Source of the DNA: Bodo saltans
Lineage: Eukaryota > Euglenozoa > Kinetoplastea > Eubodonida > Bodonidae
Length of the DNA: 46,516 nt
Reading direction: 5' to 3'
Assembly: GCA_001460835.1 (NCBI GenBank)
Contig: CYKH01001744.1
Span: 1-46,516 of the forward strand
The translations under genes were made by a program, and so were the position numbers. How positions within the stretch are numbered: position 1 is the stretch's first letter; the number at the start of each line of letters is the position of its first letter. The notes under the pieces are model-generated. The model saw only the letters and a program-made list of their open reading frames with translations, searched no databases and was not told where the DNA came from. Below, in pieces: positions 38,401 through 45,068 of the stretch.

Positions 38401-41400
38401 AGCAGCAGATTGAGAAACTACTCGAATACCATGATGCGCCGAAGCCGTGCCACTGGCGCCATCGACGGCGCAGCCGCGCACGCGACGTCCATCGCCGTCG
38501 TCGAGCGTGATCACCTCCGTGATCTGCAGCGCGCCATTCGACGAGTTCTCGAGTCCCTTTCGGAGTCTCCACAGCTAAGCGAACGGCTGCTCGTCAAACT
38601 GGCCTCATGCCAAAAGAATGCATCTCCCATCTCTGTGCTGCAAGCGTCAAAGCCGTCTTCTTCTTCGTTCTCGTATCACTCCTCATCGCACGTCTTGATG
38701 ATTCGTGCCTTCGACACCATCGCCAACATCGCTGCCCTCATTGAAGCCAATCACGTAAGCCGTGCGCAGCTTCCTACCACTCTGCGCTACCTCGTGCAGG
38801 GGCCTGTTCAAGCCTTCCTTCCCTCCGTTCTTCATTTAGCGACGGGGGCGTGGAAATGGCTGTTAACTTGCGGCGCCCTTTCTAGCCGCACAAACGACGT
38901 GCGTGAGTTTGTTGCAAACTTGTGTCTTGCACTTGAGTGGACTGTGACACAACGATTGGGACTTTTTGATGGTGCACCGCACACGCAGCGAGTGCTTGTG
39001 GAAACTGGCTGCACAGAGCAGCAAGCCATGAGCCAGATCAAGCCACTGGAGCCCGAAAATACAAACATGGCCACATCATCGTCGGATGGAGCCTCCCCGT
39101 CAAAGAGCTATTACGCATCGGACTATCGATCCAACAGCCCACATAAAATTCTTCTCTCCTTCCTCGCAGAGCAATTTCTTGATCGGCGACTCCCTATTGC
39201 ACATGATCCTGTCGTGCTTCGGATGCTTCTACGGACGGTGCTTTTCTGGACGCGTGACGCAGAGGTGTGGAGTCTTAAGGACGCGTCATTCGGAGAGTAC
39301 ATGCGCGGTATTCTTTTCTGCCTTCATGTGATCACATCCGTCCACCAGGCAAACCAACAGCTGACGCACCTGCATCAAAAGACCAATCACAACGTCTCGA
39401 AATTGTCATCGCCAGGACTTGGCGGCGGCGGCGGCCAAACGTCATCATCTGGAGCACCATCGTCTTCGTATCCTTGCACCGTTGCGCCCTTCTCTGTTCT
39501 CATCACTGCACGCAGTCGTGTGTATCAGTGCCTTCTGCGATGGCTTGGGAAGACGCCCCCGTCGTACTACATGACGCAAGAGTCACACAGCGCAGTGAAC
39601 AATGAGCTTCATGTCCTAGAGGAGCTCATTTCGTTGGTAGGGAAGGAACAAGATCTGCTCTCACAAAATCAACGCGGTTTTCTTCCTGTGGAAGATCCAC
39701 TCAACAGCAACGATAAACTCGAAGCGATCTCGACGCCGTCCACCGCTGCGGTTTTGAGGCGGAAGAACTCCACTCCGTCGGAAAGCCCCGCTGGCAGCGG
39801 AAACTTAGGATTGCAGCCTGGACGACCTGCGTCACACGCCGCGTCGCTGCGGGGCGGCGGCAGCGGCGGTGGTGTACCAACCGCCATCTCCGATGCGTTC
39901 AAGAAGCTCCATAACACGTTAGGTCTTGTTCGTTTCCTTCTGAAACATGAAGCGCTACGTCTTCGGTTATGGGTGAACCCTCGCTCCGGCGGCGTTGCCC
40001 CCACTGGTAGCCCTGCGACGCTCGTCCTCAGTGACATCACCCCAGAGTTATGGAAGGCATACTGCAGCACTGCTGCCACCGTCATGCCCGAAGTTCTCAT
40101 AGCAATCGCACATCGATTCCCCACCAACCCTCACGTGTCCAAACATACATCGCTCGCCGTCACCAGCAACCCCGCAGCGTTCGCACACATTGCCGATGCT
40201 GTGGACTGGTATTTACATGAAGGTACCCTCATGGCGGGTGCGGAGCATCTGTACTTATGGACCGCGTGTTCGATCGTACAAGCACTTCGGTTCCTTGGGC
40301 CAACGTTTAAGATCTACCCACATGTCGTGCGGTACGCCATTCGTAGTTTGCTGTCAGCAGACTCGCGTCATCTTATCTTCTACCTCCCACAGTTGCTGCA
40401 GTGCTACACCAACGACAACAGTCAATCGATTGAACGATTCTTTCGAGCTATGTGCCAAAAGAGCACCGAGTTTACACATCAGCTCCTCTGGTGCCTTCAA
40501 ACAGAGGGCGAGGGAAGTGGCGTGCTGGCAGGGAAGTGCAACCTTCTCGCCGAGACCATCAGGACTCTGATGACTCCGCAGCAGTTCTCGTTCTACTTGA
40601 GCGAATTCCAGTACGTCAGCTCCGTCATCAGCGTGTCCGGGAAATTAAAGCCGGTGGAGAAGGCCAAACGAAAAGAGCAGTTGCGCACACTGCTTCAAAC
40701 GGACGTCCGCACATTCCATGAACCCATTCCGAAAAGTGTGCTGTATTTACCGACCAACCCCAACTTCCGGATCACCAAGCTCATCCCCCACACAGCCGGC
40801 GCGATGCAAAGCGCTGCCAAGTGCCCCATCCTTGTGCAGTTCGAAGTCGTTCCGCGCGATACAGAGCTCGTGGTTCCATTGCCGCTTGACCTCGTCACGG
40901 ATAATAAGAAAACAACTGGCAGCAAAGTGCCTGCCCCTTCTTCGTCTGTTGCTCCAACCGCTGTGCTAAAGAAAGCGTGCATCTTCAAGATGGGCGATGA
41001 CTGCCGCCAAGATCAAATCGCACTGCAGCTGATCTCCTACATCCAAAGGATTCTGCAGAGCGTGAACTTGCCTTTCTTTTTGCATCCGTACCGAGTTGTC
41101 ACCACCGGCGCCTCAAGCGGCATTATTGAGTGCGTCCCTAACGCCATGAGCCGGGATCAAATTGGAAAGTTGGTGGAGAGCAACATCGCGGAGCACTTCG
41201 TGCAAACCTACGGCCCACCGCAGTCCCCTGCATTCCGAGAGGCCCGTCTGCGGTTTATCCAGTCGATGGCGAGCTACTCCGTCGCGTCGTTTATACTTAA
41301 CATCAAAGATCGTCACAACGGCAACATCATGTTCGATGACAAAGGACACCTGATTCACATCGACTTCGGCTTCATCTTCGACTTCTCGCCCGGAGGTGAT

Positions 41401-41805
41401 ATGAACTTTGAATCATCGCCCTTCAAGCTCACTCAGGAGATGCTGCAGTTGATGGGTGATACCGTGAGAGGGAACCAAACCATCGAAGCCTCCACTGAGC
41501 TGTACAACGCACTTATTGATCCTGAGAGCTATGAGACGTTTGTTCGCCTCACTGTGTTATGCTATCTTGCCGTTCGGCAGCATGCAAAGGACATTTGCGT
41601 GTTGGTCGAGTTGATGTTGTCGAGTGGACTTCCGTGCTTCAAGCCTAAGAAGACAATTGCAGACTTGGCAGATCGACTGTCGTTAAACCGCACTGAGGTC
41701 GAAGCGGCTGCTTTTATGTTTGACAAGGTTCTGGAGAGTCGCGACAACCTTAGGACGAGGTTGTACGATCGCTTTCAAAATATTGCAGAGGGCATCGAAA
41801 TGTGA
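32428..41805 (+). CDS. PI4KA: phosphatidylinositol 4-kinase III alpha (PI4KA/Stt4 type)
   Basis: The enzyme phosphorylates phosphatidylinositol at position 4, mainly supplying the plasma membrane in yeast and animals. The C-terminal kinase domain (about residues 2848-3125) is clear: CIFKMGDDCRQDQIALQLI (G2856-Q2861), HPYRVVTTGASSGIIECVP, catalytic loop IKDRHNGNIMFDDKGH with D2961, and metal-binding loop HIDFGFIFDFSPGG with D2979. The IIECVP, SRDQIG and SSGLPCF blocks separate PI4KA from PI3K and PI4K-beta. Upstream, about residues 2605-2693 form the helical PIK accessory domain (IFYLPQLLQCYTND, IERFFRAMCQKS). The remaining 2,600 residues are alpha-solenoid-like helices with many Q/S/G/N/T inserts, giving 3125 residues against about 2,100 in humans. 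The start is the first ATG after the acceptor. Partners such as EFR3 and TTC7 cannot be judged here. Confidence 0.96.
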   Translation: MGNDIVLKTTVPAWLQSSPFFRLANVLHADIVSRYPNSQLLSSHATASLQRKPQSFLSAQQQQGGSSSPHQTSGGVNSRASPQRSNAGGAAAAQQQSVAAAASLDVLLEPRVNAFLHYAVPTAVAHGSKSAPPTPMSSVWSAPVELKEITFKTAPSIASVFHFLALCKASSLPPHATRALFVEGASLFVALMRAVNSQKIAFRAGVDEVGFLQFVVSSMVQLRGGNECSGADGANYCGDVGFASVDKKLVDDALAHTFPLVVIAASAGSVLPPNPANHNQRATGTQSWSAAQRNIVSAVTRGLHSAAAALLDSEDVLECHHRHSAATSTTTAVTCTACLHISQAATKGRRGVALPITPSLLAELITCAENIIEGCPHVVGGGQDDDDDPAIPLQTVNSVTARDSTTGTNSSDGGNNDRDIASDLSPPALDGAVGDDVTAVAADSEEFTLWSIQTLTNLMTTFSVVVLAESINSQQYSPASARLLRIMRRLTTVGALRTAIFDTAPYRAQLVSNALVALFRLPNENNSIYLKSSNDNSVVASALGGGGGLASSPQTPQSALSSASSATFTAGCWADVVDRWCSELQDLHQSAASLGLTTLPPSGGDNNNATPSLPDLNAAAVLLCARVVHLLTQCWIGEVLDNGSTSFTWRSSPSSLLSRDVQRFAFRLAQQSTDLSMMLSPSSFPIESLDEAAIGCMLIRPLESPTTTQSPSSSSTGKAHHHNHHKQQQHQAQRYDPELLQEVTNKLQNVLRMNVAARGPYGVVRQSIEATVAARSTAAASQQSASGATRSNGAGKPPTHQGGGRTASGGGGAPPPSMTAGGNNSAPTSSSSCSTIAGIVGVVFSDSVFATAAVNQNSNSSSSPLTIAMVDEILFLDVSRTVTMAATYVRLNGGGDCDTSPLGIALAAMASELFMRTLAKIQLETSGGSGVGGSAGGPSSAHPLLSTLRSAGSITGSPIDASVSFLPHGTDGGSAVSQLESGIAIGSGVAVMRALCTCSRHIRKQLSEEICDVLATKRNVMAIVLKQDNNTSNGQSGGMSRTNTTDFNNGAVPAPGTTTVGGGGRPPHQRTSSGLHHHQDDRSSTPTSHGGSSPWRVASQMFCLSLLTRIAVVDDADAIDVVPLLPTTTTTTTDNAIFSGEGGAQQEICLHVPRDLDSESLDRVLQLLCESIDDEIRDEVHRGRILQSASSIASFATPMYVGTQLEHLVHLLARIAASFERRVGAVTNFVQDEILTPINFAQNNQPRSQWRSLLGILQQQQREHRTTVFGESRAADDEDEGYNGGGNTTADAQGEELLSELVQCGSRRPRLHSTKYLLAKPCLLAISNVLASDSAALDRVTVAITQLSLTLGWPGTGTLYQNFRSGDAASLRSIGIVLQTLLLPFVTIVAHTQQIEVVAARCAGLVVQLSVLSHTEHSFEMLRRRYAHICRWWPASGVRFGADLWLMKTPPAQPVVVAGGVTWEQTSHHTKHGEHFDNADQGPIFAYALSEASLFPWQSDLSSMQVQRFRSFWLMLAMHNITSGPADTIVQTHGLAKRSNSTTTNASNNSINLNSSASDKKYRNGPWAIPPTYFSHSTGRCGAQRCHVRSSVASKGAGGGCVMEQRGKCAALSQSSIISYAHFAFHTIHVGGETGAAAAIAFPLRMLASCVPPLIHLRAAECQQALAEGISFERQIVAITGNGSTSSSSAVVDEIRRELQASLAAICPPVASLVKSAAMTFSELALLKTLFDVAILRASSSTIHTLVQYAQVELREFVSSKELLEAIPVCLDWAVKVYVAGLSRPVSSLSFSVFRCDSLFVSDAAILVQLAAIAVPSVRRMSVSTLESMFTAMPHMVAEPRILSALLHTINVVQTGDEDELSNFTANLHLRHISEASSGPYDTERHSIHDTLLKAGRRWLQNAKDVAAHRLFDSSIRFLIEDHDEHRNLLGTAHYEGTELAIRCCLATNDGGVTNSSAINNLSGNGGPSSWADVYSGLVSMKARGGALALASSRLRNYSNTMMRRSRATGAIDGAAAHATSIAVVERDHLRDLQRAIRRVLESLSESPQLSERLLVKLASCQKNASPISVLQASKPSSSSFSYHSSSHVLMIRAFDTIANIAALIEANHVSRAQLPTTLRYLVQGPVQAFLPSVLHLATGAWKWLLTCGALSSRTNDVREFVANLCLALEWTVTQRLGLFDGAPHTQRVLVETGCTEQQAMSQIKPLEPENTNMATSSSDGASPSKSYYASDYRSNSPHKILLSFLAEQFLDRRLPIAHDPVVLRMLLRTVLFWTRDAEVWSLKDASFGEYMRGILFCLHVITSVHQANQQLTHLHQKTNHNVSKLSSPGLGGGGGQTSSSGAPSSSYPCTVAPFSVLITARSRVYQCLLRWLGKTPPSYYMTQESHSAVNNELHVLEELISLVGKEQDLLSQNQRGFLPVEDPLNSNDKLEAISTPSTAAVLRRKNSTPSESPAGSGNLGLQPGRPASHAASLRGGGSGGGVPTAISDAFKKLHNTLGLVRFLLKHEALRLRLWVNPRSGGVAPTGSPATLVLSDITPELWKAYCSTAATVMPEVLIAIAHRFPTNPHVSKHTSLAVTSNPAAFAHIADAVDWYLHEGTLMAGAEHLYLWTACSIVQALRFLGPTFKIYPHVVRYAIRSLLSADSRHLIFYLPQLLQCYTNDNSQSIERFFRAMCQKSTEFTHQLLWCLQTEGEGSGVLAGKCNLLAETIRTLMTPQQFSFYLSEFQYVSSVISVSGKLKPVEKAKRKEQLRTLLQTDVRTFHEPIPKSVLYLPTNPNFRITKLIPHTAGAMQSAAKCPILVQFEVVPRDTELVVPLPLDLVTDNKKTTGSKVPAPSSSVAPTAVLKKACIFKMGDDCRQDQIALQLISYIQRILQSVNLPFFLHPYRVVTTGASSGIIECVPNAMSRDQIGKLVESNIAEHFVQTYGPPQSPAFREARLRFIQSMASYSVASFILNIKDRHNGNIMFDDKGHLIHIDFGFIFDFSPGGDMNFESSPFKLTQEMLQLMGDTVRGNQTIEASTELYNALIDPESYETFVRLTVLCYLAVRQHAKDICVLVELMLSSGLPCFKPKKTIADLADRLSLNRTEVEAAAFMFDKVLESRDNLRTRLYDRFQNIAEGIEM

Positions 41806-41905
41806 AGAGAAATCAAACAAATCAATCAAAAATATTGCCAGCACGCAAAACGAGAAGTGACGTCGATTTCGTCGCGACCTCGTCGCTTAAGAGCTGATGT
41901 ATCGC

Positions 41906-41934
41906 ACTTTCTTGGTTGCTCTTATTGTTAAAAG
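41906..41934 (+). promoter_or_regulatory. predicted spliced-leader acceptor that sets the start at 41970
   Basis: The tract CACTTTCTTGGTTGCTCTTA is followed by AG at 41933-41934. The frame upstream to TTG 41916 would be cut by splicing, so the ATG at 41970 is preferred. Confidence 0.5.
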
Positions 41935-41969
41935 GTTTCTTTGAGATATTGCCAAACATAGCCACGAAA

Positions 41970-42986
41970 ATGCGCTCGAGGCGCACCGTAGCACAAGAAG
42001 AGGAAGAAACAAAGAAAAATAATGATGGACCCTTTCCTCGTCGTGAAACTCACAACAATGATTGCTCAACTACTGCTGTGAGCTGCCGCCGCTCACTAAG
42101 AAGCATCTCCAACGCTATCGTTTCTTCCTTTCGCGCCTTCTGGGAGCAAGACCTGCCACTTTGCGACAGCGACGAAGCGCCGGAGTGGACCAAAGGCAAT
42201 CCGTTTATCATTGGCGGCTATCGTGCCCACTACACCCCCAGCATGTGCTTCCGCAGTTTGTTCTCGTTGCACAACGAAACAGGGAACGTGTGGACCCACC
42301 TTACAGGCCTCTTTGTGTACATCTCGCTCACACTGTACTTCTTCGTGCATGACGACGCCCTTGGTAAGCCGATGGATGCCGTGCACTGGGTAATCTTCAT
42401 CCCTTACATCATCGGCTCCATGATTTGCATGCTGTTTAGCGCGGCATTTCACCTATTCTCTGGACACTGTTGCGAGAAAACATATCGGAGAATGCTCTTG
42501 CTGGACTATTTTGGCATTACATGCCTAGCAATGAGCAGCTTTCTTCCTCCGTGCTACCTCGCGTTCCAATGTCACCCGTACGTGCGGCTGACATACCTAG
42601 CCGCCATTTTGCTCATTGGCAGTGTTGGGCTGGTGGGGCCGTTTTGTCAATTTTGGGGCGACATGAAATATTTTTGGCTGCGTGTTTCCATCTACTGCTC
42701 CATGGGCGTCTGCGGCATGTTCCCGATGGTTCACGCGCATCTCATCATCCCAAATGGCACCGCCACGCCGCACCTCGTTGGTCTGGCGATGATGATGTTC
42801 TTCTACGCGTTCGGCACTTTGATTTACGTTGCACAATTCCCGGAGAAGTGGTTCCCAGGACGGTTCGACGTGTGGCTACACTCTCATCAAGTGTGGCATG
42901 TGTTGGTGTTGTGCGCATCTGGTGTTCACTTTGTCAATTGCGCTGCGATGTATGTGCACTTGGAGTCAATGCCTATCCATTGCTGA
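41970..42986 (+). CDS. PAQR family (adiponectin receptor/haemolysin III type) membrane protein
   Basis: PAQR proteins are seven-pass membrane proteins with an internal zinc site; some members are ceramidases or lipid receptors. From the ATG at 41970 the product is 338 residues. A basic N-terminal cytosolic region precedes the hallmark GYRAHYTPSMCFRSLFSLHN (from residue 83), then ETGNVWTHLTG. Zinc ligands are expected at H161 (MLFSAAFHLFSGHC), H306 and H310 (HSHQVWHVL), with the family Asp at D179 (LLLDYFGI). Seven hydrophobic segments can be traced between about 112 and 330. PEKWFPGRFDVWLHSHQ is the typical loop before the last helix. Length and motif order match AdipoR-like members. All key residues are present, so activity is likely; the ligand is unknown. 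Confidence 0.95.
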   Translation: MRSRRTVAQEEEETKKNNDGPFPRRETHNNDCSTTAVSCRRSLRSISNAIVSSFRAFWEQDLPLCDSDEAPEWTKGNPFIIGGYRAHYTPSMCFRSLFSLHNETGNVWTHLTGLFVYISLTLYFFVHDDALGKPMDAVHWVIFIPYIIGSMICMLFSAAFHLFSGHCCEKTYRRMLLLDYFGITCLAMSSFLPPCYLAFQCHPYVRLTYLAAILLIGSVGLVGPFCQFWGDMKYFWLRVSIYCSMGVCGMFPMVHAHLIIPNGTATPHLVGLAMMMFFYAFGTLIYVAQFPEKWFPGRFDVWLHSHQVWHVLVLCASGVHFVNCAAMYVHLESMPIHC

Positions 42987-43097
42987 CCACCCACTTCGAG
43001 CACCCCAACACTGCTATCGTACAACCTATCTCTTGCACAGCGCCAAGGAATCGTTACTCAATTCTTAAAATATAACGTTCAAACAAAGCAGCGTCGT

Positions 43098-43129
43098 TCC
43101 TTTCATCTATTTTTTTCGCAAATGATAAG
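43098..43129 (+). promoter_or_regulatory. predicted spliced-leader acceptor close to the start codon
   Basis: The tract TTCCTTTCATCTATTTTTTT is followed by the first AG at 43128-43129, only eight bases before the ATG at 43138. An upstream ATG (43122) precedes the AG and would be removed. Confidence 0.5.
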
Positions 43130-43137
43130 GTTACAAA

Positions 43138-44910
43138 ATGCTGCTGTATTCGTTGTTGTTGGCATTTGTTTTTCCCCAGTGTGTCATCATGTCGTCTCTC
43201 CGCAAAATTGAACTATTATTCGTCACCTCCGGCAACGATGGAACAACAACGTCGTCAGCATCGACTGTCCCAAGTCAACCGCGACCTGGCGATGATCCAC
43301 GTCGTCGTTTGCGCCAAGTGCAACACCTTCTCCAGTTGGCCTTGCCAAATGGCAGAACCATCACCAACGCCGGACTTGCTTTCATTCAGACGTTCACAAA
43401 GTTGCAGAGCCTGGAACTGCAGCGCTGCGAGCTCCTCACTGGTGCAGGAATCAGCAGACTAGCAACGCTGTCACAATTGCAGCGTCTGAACGTGCGAGGC
43501 GGTGGAAACTTCACGGGCTCTAGCCTCTCGGCTATGCGGATGCTTACGCATCTTTCCTTGCATGGGTGTCATAACGTCACCGAGGACAGTATTCATAAGA
43601 TTTCGTTTCTGGGAAAATTGCAGCACCTGGACTTCAGTGGCTGCCCGAACATTACGGGCGCGGCGCTCTGCAACGTCACATCACTCACGCACTTGTACTT
43701 GCGCCACTGCTCTGACGTTTCCGACTCGGGTCTCAGTGGTATCTGCAACCTGTCGCAACTGCGGCGTTTGGAGTTGTCTGACTGCAGAAACATCGTAGGA
43801 ACTTGCCTTCGCAACCTACCGGAGTTGTCGCATCTTGTCTTGTGCGGGAGCCGGAGCGTCACCGACGACGGCCTCCGTGGGCTCATGACGCTACCTCACT
43901 TGCAGTTTTTGGACTTGCGGTATTGTGTGAACGTCACCGGATCTACGATCTGCAACATTCCAGGATTAAGGGTGCTGGACCTTGGTGAGTGCGCGAACAT
44001 TACCGACCCGAGCCTCAGGGGCATCTTCTCAACGCTATCGCAACTTCAACATCTTGAATTGACGAACTGCGTGAATATCACCGACGCCGGGCTAGCAACC
44101 AACCCTGCTTCGTCACAACTGCAAACGTTGATCTTAAATTTTTGCGGCCACATTACAGGCGCTAGTCTCGTCAGCTTTCCCTCACTTGTCAACATTGAGC
44201 TGATTGGCTGCACGAACGTCACCGATGCTGGCCTCAGTGGCCTCGCTACACTATCACAGCTGCGGCGGTTGAGGTTGAGTTCCTGCGGGTCCATCACAGG
44301 TGCGTTCCTACTCAACCTACCAATGTTGGCTCACGTAGAGTTGAGTGGCTGCGCCAAAATCACCGACGCCGGCCTCAGTGGCCTTGCGACACTGCCCCAG
44401 CTGCGGTACCTCGACTTGAGCCGGTGCGGGAACATCACCGGGTCCAGTCTATGTCATATGTCCGCTTTGGTGCAACTGGACCTGAGTGGTTGCGTGAGCA
44501 TCACCGACATGCACCTTACTGGCCTTGCGTCACTGCCCCAACTGCAAAGCCTAGACGTGAGTTACTGTAACAATATCACAGGAGTAGGCCTTCGCGACAT
44601 TATAGCGTTGACCCACTTGGACGTGAGTGGAAGTGCGAAGATCAGCGACGAAGGGCTCACATGCTTTGCGACAACTCTTCATCAGCTACAAAGCCTAAAC
44701 GTAAGCCGCTGCGGCAACATCACGGGAGCAGGCCTTTGCAACCTACCGACGACGTTGACCCGCTTGGGCGTGAGTGGCTGCACGAGCGTCACGGATGCAG
44801 TCCTCAGTAGCATCTCCGCAGTTCTCCCTCGGGTGCGGTTCCTTGGTTTGGACACCTGTGTGAAAGTGTCTCATGACAGTCTTGCACAATTCCGAGGACA
44901 TAGGCATTAG
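43138..44910 (+). CDS. leucine-rich repeat protein (cysteine-containing/AMN1-FBXL type)
   Basis: 590 residues, with about 20 leucine-rich repeats of the cysteine-containing subtype filling residues 70-585. They alternate in pairs. One unit ends with C-x-x-ITDAGLSGLATLPQL (as in GCAKITDAGLSGLATLPQLR), the next with C-GNITG-(S/A)-x-L-C-N-(L/M) (as in LDLSRCGNITGSSLCHM), giving a period of about 48 residues per pair. There is no F-box and no membrane segment after the start. The N-terminus MLLYSLLLAFVFPQCVIMSS could be a signal peptide. If translation starts at the second Met (43189), the protein would be cytosolic. The leader is followed by a basic, S/T-rich linker. Protein-protein binding is inferred; the partner is unknown. 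Confidence 0.92.
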   Translation: MLLYSLLLAFVFPQCVIMSSLRKIELLFVTSGNDGTTTSSASTVPSQPRPGDDPRRRLRQVQHLLQLALPNGRTITNAGLAFIQTFTKLQSLELQRCELLTGAGISRLATLSQLQRLNVRGGGNFTGSSLSAMRMLTHLSLHGCHNVTEDSIHKISFLGKLQHLDFSGCPNITGAALCNVTSLTHLYLRHCSDVSDSGLSGICNLSQLRRLELSDCRNIVGTCLRNLPELSHLVLCGSRSVTDDGLRGLMTLPHLQFLDLRYCVNVTGSTICNIPGLRVLDLGECANITDPSLRGIFSTLSQLQHLELTNCVNITDAGLATNPASSQLQTLILNFCGHITGASLVSFPSLVNIELIGCTNVTDAGLSGLATLSQLRRLRLSSCGSITGAFLLNLPMLAHVELSGCAKITDAGLSGLATLPQLRYLDLSRCGNITGSSLCHMSALVQLDLSGCVSITDMHLTGLASLPQLQSLDVSYCNNITGVGLRDIIALTHLDVSGSAKISDEGLTCFATTLHQLQSLNVSRCGNITGAGLCNLPTTLTRLGVSGCTSVTDAVLSSISAVLPRVRFLGLDTCVKVSHDSLAQFRGHRH

Positions 44911-45034
44911 CTTTGCGTTTATAGATTCGAAGCGATGAGTAGTTGTGGCAAAGCCGCACACACTGGATACAAAAGACTTGATGAATGAAGGATCATCACC
45001 TTACAAATTACCAAATAACAAACACGATTGAAAC

Positions 45035-45068
45035 CTCCTTTTTTTTTTTCTCTTAATGTCGTCCGAAG
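45035..45068 (+). promoter_or_regulatory. polypyrimidine tract abutting the start codon; first AG lies downstream
   Basis: A tract with an uninterrupted T-run (to 45054) touches the ATG at 45056. The first AG after it is at 45067-45068, inside the frame. If that AG is used, the start moves to the ATG at 45104 (residue 17). If an earlier AG is used, 45056 stands. Confidence 0.4.

Noticed and set aside
42470-43075. 201-codon frame overlapping the PAQR gene
   Set aside because: It is an out-of-frame shadow of a conserved seven-pass membrane protein and begins without a conserved start.
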